Source: Streptomyces sp. AJS327 (GTDB lineage: Bacteria > Actinomycetota > Actinomycetes > Streptomycetales > Streptomycetaceae). Taken from it: a stretch of DNA of 64,000 nt. Positions 36,283 through 45,461 of this stretch are shown here, one piece after another; position 1 is the first letter of the stretch, and each line of letters opens with the position of its first letter. A program made the position numbers and the translations under genes. Below the pieces are notes generated by a model, which worked only from the letters and a program-made list of their open reading frames with translations, ran no database searches and was not told the origin of the DNA. Location of the stretch: contig NZ_SKBR01000001.1 in assembly GCF_013450295.1 (NCBI RefSeq), positions 376,001-440,000 on the forward strand. Reading direction: 5' to 3'.

Positions 36283-37227
36283 ATGGACGTCTCCTTCCTT
36301 GGCGGACCGCAGCCGCAGCGCGGCGTCGGGGTCGTCGCGCCGTTCGACTTCGCTCTCGACCGTGAACTGTGGCGTTGGGTGCCGGACGACGTGTCCCTGC
36401 ACCTGACGCGCACCCCCTTCGTGCCCGTGGAGGTGAGCCTCGACCTGGCCCGCCTCGTCAGCGAGCACGAGACCCTGCGGGACGCGGTGCTCGCGCTGAG
36501 CGCCGTCACGCCCGAGGTCGTCGCGTACGCCTGCACCTCCGGCAGCTTCGTCGGCGGCACCGCGGGCGAACGGGCCATGAGCGCCGCCATGGCGCAGGCC
36601 GGTGAGATCCCCGCGGTCACCACCTCGGGGGCGATGCTCCAAGCGCTGGAGGAGATCGGCGCCCAGCGCATCGCCATCGTCACGCCGTACACCAAGTCGG
36701 TGACGGACGCGCTGGAGGAGTACCTGGCGGAGGCCGGAATCTCCGTCACCGGCCGCAGCTACCTGGGGCTGACCCGGGAGATCCAGCGCGTGCCCTACCG
36801 GGACGTGGTCGACATGGCCCGGGAGGCGGTCCACGACGCACCGGACGCGCTGTTCATCAGCTGCACCAACCTGCCCACCTTCGACGTGATCCCGCAGCTG
36901 GAGGCCGAGCTGCGGATGCCGGTGCTCTCCGCGAACCAGGTGACCGTCTGGGCCGCACTGCGCAGCATCGGCAAGGAGGCGGTCGGGCCGTACCAGGCGC
37001 TGCTCGACCCGGTGGCCCGCCGAGGGCCGGCCGCGATGGCTTCCGCACCCCCGGTCGATCCGGCGGCGGACCCGAACTCCCTGCCGGACGCGGCCGGACT
37101 CGGCCCGGCCGAGCCGGAGGCCGCGCTCGCCGGCGCCGGGACGGAGGACCCGCTCGATGGCGGGCACGACCTCGGGTACGCCGCCGGATCCCCGGAGGAG
37201 TGGGGCGGACCGCAACCACCGGTCTGA
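36283..37227 (+). CDS. Maleate cis-trans isomerase / Asp-Glu racemase-fold enzyme
   Basis: A 314-aa protein of the maleate isomerase/arylmalonate decarboxylase superfamily. Both catalytic cysteines are present: Cys84 in AYACTSGSFVGG and Cys194 in FISCTNLPTFD, the two-Cys arrangement of racemases and maleate isomerases. A Pro/Ala/Asp-rich C-terminal extension of about 70 residues (245-314) is not part of the domain. In a pathway with an amidase, maleamate to maleate to fumarate conversion is one possibility. Confidence 0.82.
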   Translation: MDVSFLGGPQPQRGVGVVAPFDFALDRELWRWVPDDVSLHLTRTPFVPVEVSLDLARLVSEHETLRDAVLALSAVTPEVVAYACTSGSFVGGTAGERAMSAAMAQAGEIPAVTTSGAMLQALEEIGAQRIAIVTPYTKSVTDALEEYLAEAGISVTGRSYLGLTREIQRVPYRDVVDMAREAVHDAPDALFISCTNLPTFDVIPQLEAELRMPVLSANQVTVWAALRSIGKEAVGPYQALLDPVARRGPAAMASAPPVDPAADPNSLPDAAGLGPAEPEAALAGAGTEDPLDGGHDLGYAAGSPEEWGGPQPPV

Positions 37228-37637
37228 CCGCCGCTCTGACCCGGCCCGCCGGACAGGAGGCTCCGGGCCCGCGCTCGGGCCTCCGCCCCCCGGCTCCGTT
37301 CGCCCCGACGGGACGGGTCCGGCGCTCCGGTGGCCGGTCTCCGCGGGTCCCGTCCTCCGGCGCCTGAGCCGTACGGCCCGGGTGGGCGAGCCCGGGCCCC
37401 GCTGACGCGTCACGGGCCGGGCGTCTCCCGCGAGGGACGGTGCCCGGCCTCCGCACGTGCCCGCTCTCGCCCCCGTCGCCCCGGCCCCCGTCGCCCCGGC
37501 GGTCGCCGGAACGCGGACGGTCCGGCGTTCGGTCCGGGGACGGGATCCGGCTCCGGCGGCGCGGATATCGCAACCACCACGCTGATCGCACCAGTTGGCG
37601 CGCTGTCCGCGCGCCTCATCCGTTCAGGAGGCATCAC
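37228..37637. other. Gap between the two isomerase-like genes
   Basis: 410 bp of GC-rich sequence with no convincing gene. A slightly AT-richer patch near 37560-37620 may be a promoter for the second gene. Confidence 0.4.
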
Positions 37638-38381
37638 ATGGCAGCAGCGGCCGCCCGCACCCCCCGGGCCGTCGGCTTTCTCTACCCCGGCTACTCGGCG
37701 GAGGACGACTACCCGAGGCTGGAGGGCATCCTGCGGGAGGCCGGTGCCGACGTGCGGCTGCCCCTGGTCCACACGGACATCGGGGAGGACGCGCACCGGG
37801 TCGACGCCCTGCTGGAGATGGGCTCGGCGGCCCGCCTCGCCGCCAAGGTGGAGGAGGTCAAGGGGCACGGCGTCCAGGCCGTCGTCTGGGCGTGCACCAG
37901 CGCCAGCTTCGTCTTCGGCTGGGAGGGGGCGCACGAGCAGGTGAACGAGCTGTCGGCCACCGCCGGACTGCCCGCCTCCAGCACCTCGTTCGCCTTCGCC
38001 CACGCCGTACGGGAGTTGGGTGTGGAGCGGGTCGCGGTGGCGGCCACCTACCCGGAGGACGTGGCCGAACTGTTCGCCGCCTTCCTGAAGGCGGCGGGCG
38101 CCGAGGTCGTGGCGATGCGCGGCAGCGGCATCATCACGGCGGCCGAGGTGGGCACCTGGGGCATGGAGGAGGTGCGGCGGATGGCCCGGGCCGGGGACCA
38201 TCCGGACGCGGAGGCTGTGCTTCTGCCGGACACCGCGTTGCACAGCGCCGCCTGGATCCCCGCACTGGAGGAGGAGCTGGGCAAGCCGGTGCTCACGGCC
38301 AACCAGGTCACCGCCTTCGAGGGGCTGCGACTCCTCGGTGAACGGGTGCGCTGCCCCGAACTGGGCACGCTCTTCGCCTGA
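37638..38381 (+). CDS. Maleate isomerase/arylmalonate decarboxylase-like protein, single Cys
   Basis: A 247-aa relative of the previous gene. It keeps the first cysteine (Cys86 in VWACTSASFVFG), but the position of the second has Asp198 in LLPDTALHS. Loss of the second Cys removes two-base racemisation and resembles enzymes such as arylmalonate decarboxylase or EutA-type proteins that use a single Cys. Excellent CAGGAGG site before the ATG. It and the gene at 36283 are probably successive or paralogous steps of one pathway. Confidence 0.82.
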   Translation: MAAAAARTPRAVGFLYPGYSAEDDYPRLEGILREAGADVRLPLVHTDIGEDAHRVDALLEMGSAARLAAKVEEVKGHGVQAVVWACTSASFVFGWEGAHEQVNELSATAGLPASSTSFAFAHAVRELGVERVAVAATYPEDVAELFAAFLKAAGAEVVAMRGSGIITAAEVGTWGMEEVRRMARAGDHPDAEAVLLPDTALHSAAWIPALEEELGKPVLTANQVTAFEGLRLLGERVRCPELGTLFA

Positions 38382-38615
38382 CGCGCGCCGGGCCGCGCCG
38401 TCCCGGCGACGGCCCGCTCGTCCCCCGTCCGCCCCCCTCGTCGTCCCGTCCCTGCGCCGTCCCGTTCGATCGGGGTCCCGTTCGCGGTCTCGGTCTCCGG
38501 GGGCGGGGCCGGGGTGGGTGGCGGAACAGATCGTCGCGCTCCGTTGTTGTGCCGATTCGTGTCCGAGAGTCAGCCGAGCGAACCAGCTGTGCCGCACAGC
38601 GAACGGAGAGACCCC

Positions 38616-39698
38616 GTGTCCGAGCCGCGCGCCGCCGCCCCGTCCGATCCCGTCCGGGGGGGCGCCCCCGGCAGCGCGCCCGCCGCGCTGTCCGTCCTCG
38701 ATCTGGCGAACGTCGGGGTCGGCCACACCTCGGCTGACGCGCTGCGCGCCTCCGTCCGCATCGCGCGGCTGGCGGAGCGGCGCGGGTTCACCCGGTACTG
38801 GGTGGCCGAGCACCACTCGATGCCGGGCGTGGCCAGCTCCTCGCCCGCCGTGATCCTCGCCTACCTCGCCGCGCACACCGAGCGGATCCGGCTCGGTTCG
38901 GGCGGGGTGATGCTGCCCAACCACGCGCCGCTGGTCATCGCCGAGCAGTTCGGGACGCTGGAGGCGCTCGCCCCGGGCCGGGTCGACCTCGGCCTCGGCC
39001 GGGCGCCCGGGACGGACGGCGCCACGGCCGCCGCGCTGCGCCGCACCGAACGGCTGCGGGAGGGGGCGGAGGACTTCCCGCGGCAACTCACCGAACTGGT
39101 CCACTTCCTGGACGACAGCTTCCCCGCCGGACACCGGTACGCCCGGATCCACGCGGTGCCCGGCCCCGTGCAGGGCGGGGAGGGGTCCCGGCCGCCGGTC
39201 TGGCTGCTCGGCTCCTCCGGGTTCAGCGCCCAGCTGGCCGGCCAGCTCGGACTGCCCTTCGCCTTCGCCAACCACTTCGCCCCGGCGCACACGCTGCCCG
39301 CGCTGGAGCTGTACCGCGAGGCGTTCCGTCCCTCCGCGCTGCTGGACGCGCCGTACGCGATGGTCGGCGTCGCCGCGATCGCCACCGACGACGAGCGGGA
39401 GGCGCACGCCCAGGTGCTCAGCGGGGCGCTGGCGATGCTGCGGCTGCGCCGTGGCGACGCCGGGCTGGTGCCCACGCCGGAGGAGGCGGAGAAGTACGCG
39501 TTCAGCGAGGCGGAGCGGGAGTTCGTCCGGGGCTGGACGCGGAACGTGGTGTACGGCGGCGCGGAGGAGGTGCGCGCGGGGCTGGACGCGCTCGCCCAGC
39601 GCACCGGGGCGCAGGAGCTGATGATCACGGGCAACGTGCACACCCCGGACATCCGGGTCCGCTCCTACGAGTTGATCGCCGACGCCTACGGCAGCTGA
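38616..39698 (+). CDS. LLM-class flavin-dependent oxidoreductase (MsnO8-type)
   Basis: A 360-aa luciferase-like monooxygenase fold protein using reduced flavin. Seen: LSVLDLANVGVGHTSADAL, YWVAEHHSMPGVASSSPAV, LGSGGVMLPNHAPLVIAEQF and LAPGRVDLGLGRAPGTDG, all typical of the MsnO8-like branch. GTG at 38616 with GGAGAGA upstream. Substrate unknown; as last plus-strand gene after the isomerases it may or may not belong to that pathway. Confidence 0.88.
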   Translation: MSEPRAAAPSDPVRGGAPGSAPAALSVLDLANVGVGHTSADALRASVRIARLAERRGFTRYWVAEHHSMPGVASSSPAVILAYLAAHTERIRLGSGGVMLPNHAPLVIAEQFGTLEALAPGRVDLGLGRAPGTDGATAAALRRTERLREGAEDFPRQLTELVHFLDDSFPAGHRYARIHAVPGPVQGGEGSRPPVWLLGSSGFSAQLAGQLGLPFAFANHFAPAHTLPALELYREAFRPSALLDAPYAMVGVAAIATDDEREAHAQVLSGALAMLRLRRGDAGLVPTPEEAEKYAFSEAEREFVRGWTRNVVYGGAEEVRAGLDALAQRTGAQELMITGNVHTPDIRVRSYELIADAYGS

Positions 39699-39726
39699 CC
39701 ACCCGCCACCCGCCACCCGCCACCCG
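39699..39726. repeat. 7-bp tandem repeat
   Basis: Four copies of CCACCCG immediately after the flavoprotein stop, followed by GC-rich inverted sequence that may act as terminator between converging genes. Confidence 0.75.
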
Positions 39727-39785
39727 CCGCGCGCCGGGCCCCGGGCCGCGCGGCCCGTACACGGCGCCGCGCGGCCCGGGGCGGT

Positions 39786-41561
39786 TCAGCCGAGCAGCCG
39801 GGAGATCCGGTCCGCGCTCATCGGCTTGGCGTAGTGCCAGCCCTGGCCGGTGTCGCAGCCGATCCGCCGCAGTCGCTCCGCCTGCGCCGCGCCCTCGACG
39901 CACTCGGCGGTGACGGTCAGCCCGAGCTTGTGGGCCAGCTCCACCAGGGCCGCGACGATGGTCTCGTCCGCCGGGTTCTGGTGCTGCTCCGAACGGAACC
40001 CGCGGACGAAGGTGCCGTCCAGCTTGAGCGCCCGCACCGGCAGACGGCTCAGGTAGGCCAGGTTGGAGTAGCCGGTGCCGAAGTCGTCGATGGCGATCCG
40101 GATGCCCATGTCGGAGAGGGCGCGCAGCGCCTGGAGCGGCTGCCCGGCGGAGCCCATCACCGCCGACTCCGTCAGCTCCAGCTGGAGCAGGCCCGGCGGC
40201 AGCCGCGTCTCGTCCAGGATCGCCGCCACGTCCGCGACCAGGTCCGAGTCCCAGACCTGGCGTACCGCCACGTTCACGCTGACGAACACCGGCGTCCGGT
40301 CGTGCTCCAGCATCCAGCGGCGGGCCTGGCGGCAGGACTCGGCGAGCACCCAGCGGCCCAGCGGCACGATCGCGCCGTTCTCCTCCGCCAGCCCGATGAA
40401 CTGGTTCGGGCCGAGCACGCCGAACCGGGGGTGGCGCCAGCGCACCAGCGCCTCCACCCCGCGCACCGCGTCGTCCTCGAACCCGACGATGGGCTGGTAC
40501 TCCAGCGTGAACTCGCCGCGCTCCACACCCCGGCGCAGGGTGCTGGAGAGCGCCTGCCGGGTCATCCGGTGCGCGTTCCGCTCCGGGTCGAACAGCGTCC
40601 AGCGGGCCTTGCCGTCGGCCTTCGCCCAGTACAGCGTGGTGTCGGCGGCCTGCATCAGCTCGGTGGGGTTGGTGCCCTCGGCCTCCCGCTCCACCACACC
40701 GACGCTGGCGGAGACGGTCAGCCGCTGACCCGCCACGTCGAAGGGGTGCTGGAGGGCCCGCAGCACCCGCTGCGCCAGCCCCGTCAACTGCTCGGTGCCG
40801 GTGGACGACTCGACGAGCAGCGCGAACTCGTCCCCACCGAGCCGCGCCACCAGGTGGCCGTCCTCCTCCACGCAGCGGCTCAGCCGCTGCGCCACGGCGC
40901 TGAGCAGGTTGTCGCCCACGCGGTGCCCGAGGGTGTCGTTGATCGCCTTGAAGCCGTCGAGGTCGAGGTAGCAGATCCCGGTGCGGCCGGTGGCGGTGTC
41001 GTCCAGCGCGGAACCGAGCCGTTCGAAGAACAGGCTGCGGTTGGGCAGCCGGGTCACCGGATCGTGCATCTGGAGGTGACGCAGCCGCTCCTGGAGGTCG
41101 CGCCGCTCGCTGATGTCGGAGATCGTCACCAGGGCCTCGCCGCGCGGGGTCGGGGTGACGGTGATGTCCGCCCAGAGGGCGTGGCCGTCGGCGTGCTTGA
41201 GCCGCCGGGTGCAGCACATGCGGTCGCTGCGCCCGCGCAGCGCCTCGTGGTACGCGCTGCGCGCCCGGCCGACGAGGTTGAGCTCCAGCAGGTCGGCGAG
41301 GACCCCGGTGGTGAGGCTCGCGGGGGCTGAGCCGAGCAGGGCGCTCAGGGCGCGGTTGGCGCTGAGCACCCGCCCCTCCTGGGTGACGAGCGCCATCGCC
41401 AGCGGCGCGGCGTCGAACGCGGCACGGAAGTCGGAGTGCTCCTCCCGTCCGCTCTGGGTGCGCTGCTTCGGGCAGACGCCACTACTTTCCGTGAAGGCTT
41501 CCGCCTGTGTTCCGGGGGCGTCGCCGGAGTCCTTGCCCGGTCCTTCGAGGGGTCCGTTCAC
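39786..41561 (-). CDS. PAS-GGDEF-EAL cyclic-di-GMP signalling protein
   Basis: A 591-aa cytoplasmic protein. An N-terminal PAS domain (FRAAFDAAPLAMALVTQEGR onward) is followed by a GGDEF domain with intact ARLGGDEFALLVE and DLDGFKAINDTLGH, and an EAL domain with intact VEALVRWRHP and the IDDFGTGYSNLAYLS loop. Both the cyclase and phosphodiesterase motifs look functional. c-di-GMP controls the onset of development in Streptomyces. GTG at 41561 is chosen; an in-frame extension to 41747 is Arg/Pro-rich. Confidence 0.92.
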   Translation of the reverse strand: MNGPLEGPGKDSGDAPGTQAEAFTESSGVCPKQRTQSGREEHSDFRAAFDAAPLAMALVTQEGRVLSANRALSALLGSAPASLTTGVLADLLELNLVGRARSAYHEALRGRSDRMCCTRRLKHADGHALWADITVTPTPRGEALVTISDISERRDLQERLRHLQMHDPVTRLPNRSLFFERLGSALDDTATGRTGICYLDLDGFKAINDTLGHRVGDNLLSAVAQRLSRCVEEDGHLVARLGGDEFALLVESSTGTEQLTGLAQRVLRALQHPFDVAGQRLTVSASVGVVEREAEGTNPTELMQAADTTLYWAKADGKARWTLFDPERNAHRMTRQALSSTLRRGVERGEFTLEYQPIVGFEDDAVRGVEALVRWRHPRFGVLGPNQFIGLAEENGAIVPLGRWVLAESCRQARRWMLEHDRTPVFVSVNVAVRQVWDSDLVADVAAILDETRLPPGLLQLELTESAVMGSAGQPLQALRALSDMGIRIAIDDFGTGYSNLAYLSRLPVRALKLDGTFVRGFRSEQHQNPADETIVAALVELAHKLGLTVTAECVEGAAQAERLRRIGCDTGQGWHYAKPMSADRISRLLG

Positions 41562-41991
41562 CGATCGCTCCGCGGGGGGATCTTGTCTCGTGCGGACCGG
41601 CCGGGGCCGTTGCGAGCCTGCCCAGAGGCGAATCCGCGCTGGAAATGTGCCGATCATAGAGGCTGCCGTGGGAACGGAGCCAGCGTCCCGGCGGCGTCGA
41701 CGGGCCGCGGTCCGGGCATCCCGGGGAGCGGACGGCGGGGTGAACACCCCCGTGACCGCTTCCGTCCGCGGCTGCGACGACTCCGATCACTCACGATCAG
41801 GTATCACTGTCCGTTATCGCGTTCGGCCTACCCGTCCGGCCTACCAGAACGGGCTGCCGCCGTCGGCGCCCGCGCAAGGTGTGTACAGCAGCTGAAACCG
41901 GCATGGCCGACACAAGCGACGGGGCTGGCCGGAGTGGCGGCGGCCACCCGGACCCGGCGGCCCGTCGCTCCTGATCGGGTGAGGTCGCACC
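41562..41991. other. Divergent gap between GGDEF-EAL and M6 protease genes
   Basis: 430 bp. AT-richer stretch around 41640-41660 and 41780-41825 (including ATCACTCACGATCAGGTATC) is likely promoter sequence for one or both genes. No gene supported. Confidence 0.45.
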
Positions 41992-43275
41992 GTGGGGAAA
42001 CTGGAACCGCACATACCTGAGGGGCCGGCCGGGCGGGGTGGCACGCGCCGCACGGCGGGGCGCGCCCACCGGATCGCGGCGATCAGCACGGCCTTCCTCG
42101 CGTTCGCGGGGATGTCGCTGATCGCGGGGCCGGTGCGGACCGCCCTGGCGGCGGCCCCCTGCGCGCTCGCCCGCACCGGAGCGCACCACTCGCTGGGTAT
42201 GGACACCTGGAACACCTCCTACCCGCGGCCGGAGTCGCGACTCGACGCCGCACTGCTCTTTCTCTCCTTTCCCGATTCCCGGCCCTTTTCCACCCCCGCC
42301 GAACTCGTCGCCGACCACTTTCCGGCCACCTCCGAGTTCTTCTCCCGCGCCTCATACGGCGCACTCGATCTCCGGCCGCGCCCGCACGGCGAGTGGATCG
42401 AAATGCCCGCGCCCTCCACCTCGTACGGCATAGAGCGGGACTGGGGTGAGGAACGGCGGGGCGCCTATCTGCGGGACGCCATACGGGCGGCCGACCCGCG
42501 CGTGGATTTCAGCCGCTACGACATCGTCTACCTGATAGCCGATCCCGACGCCCCGGGCGTCCTTCCGGACGCCACCAAGGTGGTCAACTTCGCGGAGCCA
42601 CTGCGTGTGGACGGGGCTGATCTGCGGCGGGTCGTCACGCTCTTCGAGCAGAGCCCGCCCGACCGCAATGTCCTCGCCCATGAGACGGGCCACGTGTTCG
42701 ACCTGCCTGACCTCTACGAGCGTCCCCGGGACGGCAAGGGAGACTGGGATTCCCGCGTCGGCGACTGGGACATGATGGGCAGCCAGTTCGGACTCGCGCC
42801 CGATCCCTTCGGCTGGCACAAGTGGAAACTCGGCTGGCTCGACGAGCGGAATGTGGAATGCGTACCCGAGGGTCCGGGAACGACGCGATACAGCCTCCGC
42901 CCGCTCGGTGCCGCGCTGGACAACCGGGCGGGCTGGGCCCGGGGGACGCGGGACACCCGGCTCGCGGTGGTGCGGACGAGCGAGACCCACGCGCTCGCGA
43001 TCGAGGCCCGGGGGCGGATCGGCAACGACCGGGACGTGTGCCGGGACGGGGTGCTGCTCTACCGGGTCCGCAGCGACCGGGCCTCCACCCACGGACCCGT
43101 CGAGGTGGTGGACGGCCATCCGGCCACCACCGCCTGCCACGGGACCTCGGTGCACCCGCCCCTCGCGGACGCGCCCCTGCGGGTGGGCGAGAGCCACACG
43201 CTGGACGGGCTGCGGGTGGAGGTCACCTCGCGCGCCTCCGACGGGGCCTGGGAGATCAAGGTGACCCGGGAGTAG
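41992..43275 (+). CDS. Secreted M6-type metalloprotease
   Basis: A 427-aa secreted zinc protease. A signal peptide (basic start, then AAISTAFLAFAGMSLIAG and ALAA) precedes the catalytic part, which has the zinc motif HETGHVFDLPDLYE, followed by DWDMMGSQFGLAPDPFGWHKW containing the Met-turn-like segment seen in immune-inhibitor-A/M6 enzymes. The C-terminal third is a beta-rich domain with cysteines. GTG at 41992 with GGTGAGG. Substrate unknown; the enzyme may process extracellular proteins during development. Confidence 0.85.
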   Translation: MGKLEPHIPEGPAGRGGTRRTAGRAHRIAAISTAFLAFAGMSLIAGPVRTALAAAPCALARTGAHHSLGMDTWNTSYPRPESRLDAALLFLSFPDSRPFSTPAELVADHFPATSEFFSRASYGALDLRPRPHGEWIEMPAPSTSYGIERDWGEERRGAYLRDAIRAADPRVDFSRYDIVYLIADPDAPGVLPDATKVVNFAEPLRVDGADLRRVVTLFEQSPPDRNVLAHETGHVFDLPDLYERPRDGKGDWDSRVGDWDMMGSQFGLAPDPFGWHKWKLGWLDERNVECVPEGPGTTRYSLRPLGAALDNRAGWARGTRDTRLAVVRTSETHALAIEARGRIGNDRDVCRDGVLLYRVRSDRASTHGPVEVVDGHPATTACHGTSVHPPLADAPLRVGESHTLDGLRVEVTSRASDGAWEIKVTRE

Positions 43276-43293
43276 CGAGGTGGCGCGGGAACG

Positions 43294-43328
43294 CCGAAGA
43301 CCCCTCGCGTGTGGCGAGGGGTCTTCGG
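43294..43328 (-). terminator. Terminator of tRNA-Lys (copy 2)
   Basis: Perfect 15-bp arms (43294-43308 and 43314-43328, starting CCGAAGACCCC) with loop GTGTG, 7 nt past the tRNA 3' end; also 18 nt after the M6 protease stop, so it may end both transcripts. Confidence 0.85.
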
Positions 43329-43335
43329 ATGTCGG

Positions 43336-43409
43336 TGCGCCGCCAGGGACTCGAACCCCGGACCCGCTGATTAAGAGTCAGCTGCTCTAACCAACTGAGC
43401 TAGCGGCGC
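43336..43409 (-). tRNA. tRNA-Lys (anticodon CTT), copy 2
   Basis: 74 nt, identical base for base to the gene at 28031-28104, same strand. Same cloverleaf and anticodon CTT; CCA not encoded. Confidence 0.96.
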
Positions 43410-43599
43410 CTGCTGACGCCGTAGACCTTAGCACCACGAGGGACCAGAGTGAAAATCGATAGTTCGGACGGCCCCCGCCGCGACCTGCGAGGAAGCGTCC
43501 GGACACGCACCGTGCGCGCGGAGGGCCCGTGGGACGCCCAGGGTGGGAACCGCGCCGCCGGACGGCGCGACGCCACCCCGGCGCGGCCCCGGCCCGCCC

Positions 43600-43962
43600 T
43601 CACTCCGGGCCGCGGTGCTCCTGCAACGCCCGGCCGAACTCGATCATCTTCCGGGCGTAGTCCTCCGCCCACTCCCCGCGGTCGGCGATCGCGGCGTCCG
43701 AGAGCCGGTCGAAGCGCCGCGGGTCGGCCAGCTGGGCCGCGGCTATCGCCTGGAACTCCATCGCCCGGTCCGCCGCGGCGCGGAAGGCCAGCGTCAGCTC
43801 CGTCGCCCGGTCGAGCAGATCCCGGGGGTCGGTCACCGACTCCAGTCCGAAGAAGTGCTCCTCGTCCTGGGCGCCCTCGGACGGCTCGAAGAGCAGGGGC
43901 GCGGGGCGCCGCGGCCGGGGGGCACCGCCGGAGGGGTCCGGAGCCGGAGGCGGCTCAGCCAT
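43600..43962 (-). CDS. Small hypothetical protein at end of nuclease-helicase operon
   Basis: A 120-aa protein. The first 30 residues are Pro-rich; the rest is helical and acidic-basic mixed (FFGLESVTDPRDLLDRATEL, AADRAMEFQAIAAAQLADPR, EWAEDYARKMIEFGRALQEH). No known domain. AGGAGG precedes the ATG at 43962, 86 nt after the helicase-like gene. It may be a small partner of the upstream proteins. Confidence 0.65.
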   Translation of the reverse strand: MAEPPPAPDPSGGAPRPRRPAPLLFEPSEGAQDEEHFFGLESVTDPRDLLDRATELTLAFRAAADRAMEFQAIAAAQLADPRRFDRLSDAAIADRGEWAEDYARKMIEFGRALQEHRGPE

Positions 43963-44048
43963 GCAAGACCTCCTGTGTCGTGGGCGACGTCCATTGTCCC
44001 CCGTACGCAGCGGTAGCAAGCGTTCGCGCCGGGCGGACAGCAGGCCCT

Positions 44049-45461
44049 TCACCAGGCGCGGACTCTGTGCTCCGCGAGGTGTCCCAGCACCGCCTGATGG
44101 GCCTCCCAGCCGTCCGGGAAGTCCACCGCGACCCCGAGCTGGACCGGCTCCGTCACCGGGTAGTCGTCCAGCAGCCGCGGCACCCCGGCACGGCAGACCA
44201 CCACGCAGGCGTGCCGGTGGCGGGAGGTGAGCACACAGAGCCGCCCCGTCTCCAGGTGGAAGGCGGTGGCGTCCGGCCGTCCGGAGAGCGGGTGCAGCAC
44301 CACCGTGACGTCGAACTCCCGGCCCTGGAGCCGGTTCGCGGTGTCGACCGTCACTCCGGGGGCGCCGAGCGCCGCCAGCCGGTCGCGCACCGCCGCGGCC
44401 TGGTCGCGGTGGGCGGTGCCGACGGCGATCCGGTCCGCGCCTAGCGTGCCCTCGTCGGAGCGCTCGCCGCGCGTCCACCCGCTCCGCTCCAGCATCCGGC
44501 ACACCAGTCGCGCGATCGCGTCCACCGCCACCGGGTCGGTGCGCGGCACGTGCCCGGCTGGCAGCTCCAGCAGCCCCCAGCCGTGCTCCGCCGCCTCGTC
44601 CAGCACCCGGTCGGTAGGGGAGCCGTCGGAGGCGGTGGCGAAGCCCATCGTGCGCTCACCCGGTCCGGTGCCGCTGCGGAACGGGGAGAAGGGGTAGAAC
44701 GCCGCCGAGACCAGCGGCGCCGCCGAGGCGGGAAGCCGCCAGGAGACCGGCAGCCGGTGCTGCGGGAGGTCCGGGTTGTGCGCGAGGAGCGTGGCGACCG
44801 CGCTGCTCGCCGGATCGTGCGAGAGCCCGGCCCACTGCTCCGCGCCGACCTGGCTGAACGGGTCGAGCTGCCCCGGGTCCCCGACGAACAGCGCCCGTTC
44901 GAACAGCCCCGCCACCGCGAGCAGCGCGTCGGACCGCATCTGGTACGCCTCGTCGACGATGGCGTGCGGCCAGGGCGCGCCTCCCGGGCCCGCCGTCACC
45001 CACGCCCACTTCGCGGCCGTCGACACCACCACCGGAAGCCCCTCCAGATCGGCCGGCTTGGCGGAGGTCCGCACGGCGGGGTGCTCCTCCAGCACCGGGT
45101 CGTACGGCTGGGGGTCGCTGCTGTGCAGACGGCCGACGGGCAGTGCCGGATCGGCCCGCGCCAGACGGTCCACCAAGTCGTCCACCTGCGCGTTCGTCTG
45201 CGCGACGACCATCAGCGGACGCCCGGCGGCGGCCAGTTCACGCGCGGCCCGGACGACGAGCGTCGACTTGCCCGCGCCCGGCGGGGAGTCCACCACGACG
45301 CCCCGGCGCGTGCCGCTCAGCGTGTCCCGCAGGATCGCCTCGGTGGCCCGCGCCGCCGCCTCCCCGGGGTCCGCCACCTCCCCCTGATCCGGCGGGCCGC
45401 CGGGCCCGGCGGCGGGGTCGGGCGCGGGGAACCCCGCGCGCTCGGTCTCGGTCTCGGTCAC
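44049..45461 (-). CDS. SF1 helicase-like AAA ATPase
   Basis: A 470-aa P-loop protein of the superfamily 1 (Upf1/UvrD-like) group. Walker A is DSPPGAGKST, motif Ia-like VVAQTNAQVDDLV, Walker B is AIVDEAYQM (a DEAx variant), motif III VGDPGQLDPF, and near the C terminus VTVDTANRLQGREFDV then LCVLTSRHRHACVV resemble motifs V and VI. It starts at GTG 45461, overlapping the previous gene by 4 nt. It presumably moves on or remodels nucleic acid together with the nuclease encoded upstream. Confidence 0.8.
   Translation of the reverse strand: MTETETERAGFPAPDPAAGPGGPPDQGEVADPGEAAARATEAILRDTLSGTRRGVVVDSPPGAGKSTLVVRAARELAAAGRPLMVVAQTNAQVDDLVDRLARADPALPVGRLHSSDPQPYDPVLEEHPAVRTSAKPADLEGLPVVVSTAAKWAWVTAGPGGAPWPHAIVDEAYQMRSDALLAVAGLFERALFVGDPGQLDPFSQVGAEQWAGLSHDPASSAVATLLAHNPDLPQHRLPVSWRLPASAAPLVSAAFYPFSPFRSGTGPGERTMGFATASDGSPTDRVLDEAAEHGWGLLELPAGHVPRTDPVAVDAIARLVCRMLERSGWTRGERSDEGTLGADRIAVGTAHRDQAAAVRDRLAALGAPGVTVDTANRLQGREFDVTVVLHPLSGRPDATAFHLETGRLCVLTSRHRHACVVVCRAGVPRLLDDYPVTEPVQLGVAVDFPDGWEAHQAVLGHLAEHRVRAW

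Noticed and set aside
37410..39716. 768-codon minus-strand frame opposite the isomerase-like and flavoprotein genes
   Set aside because: Antisense artefact; the plus-strand genes have clear motifs and ribosome sites.
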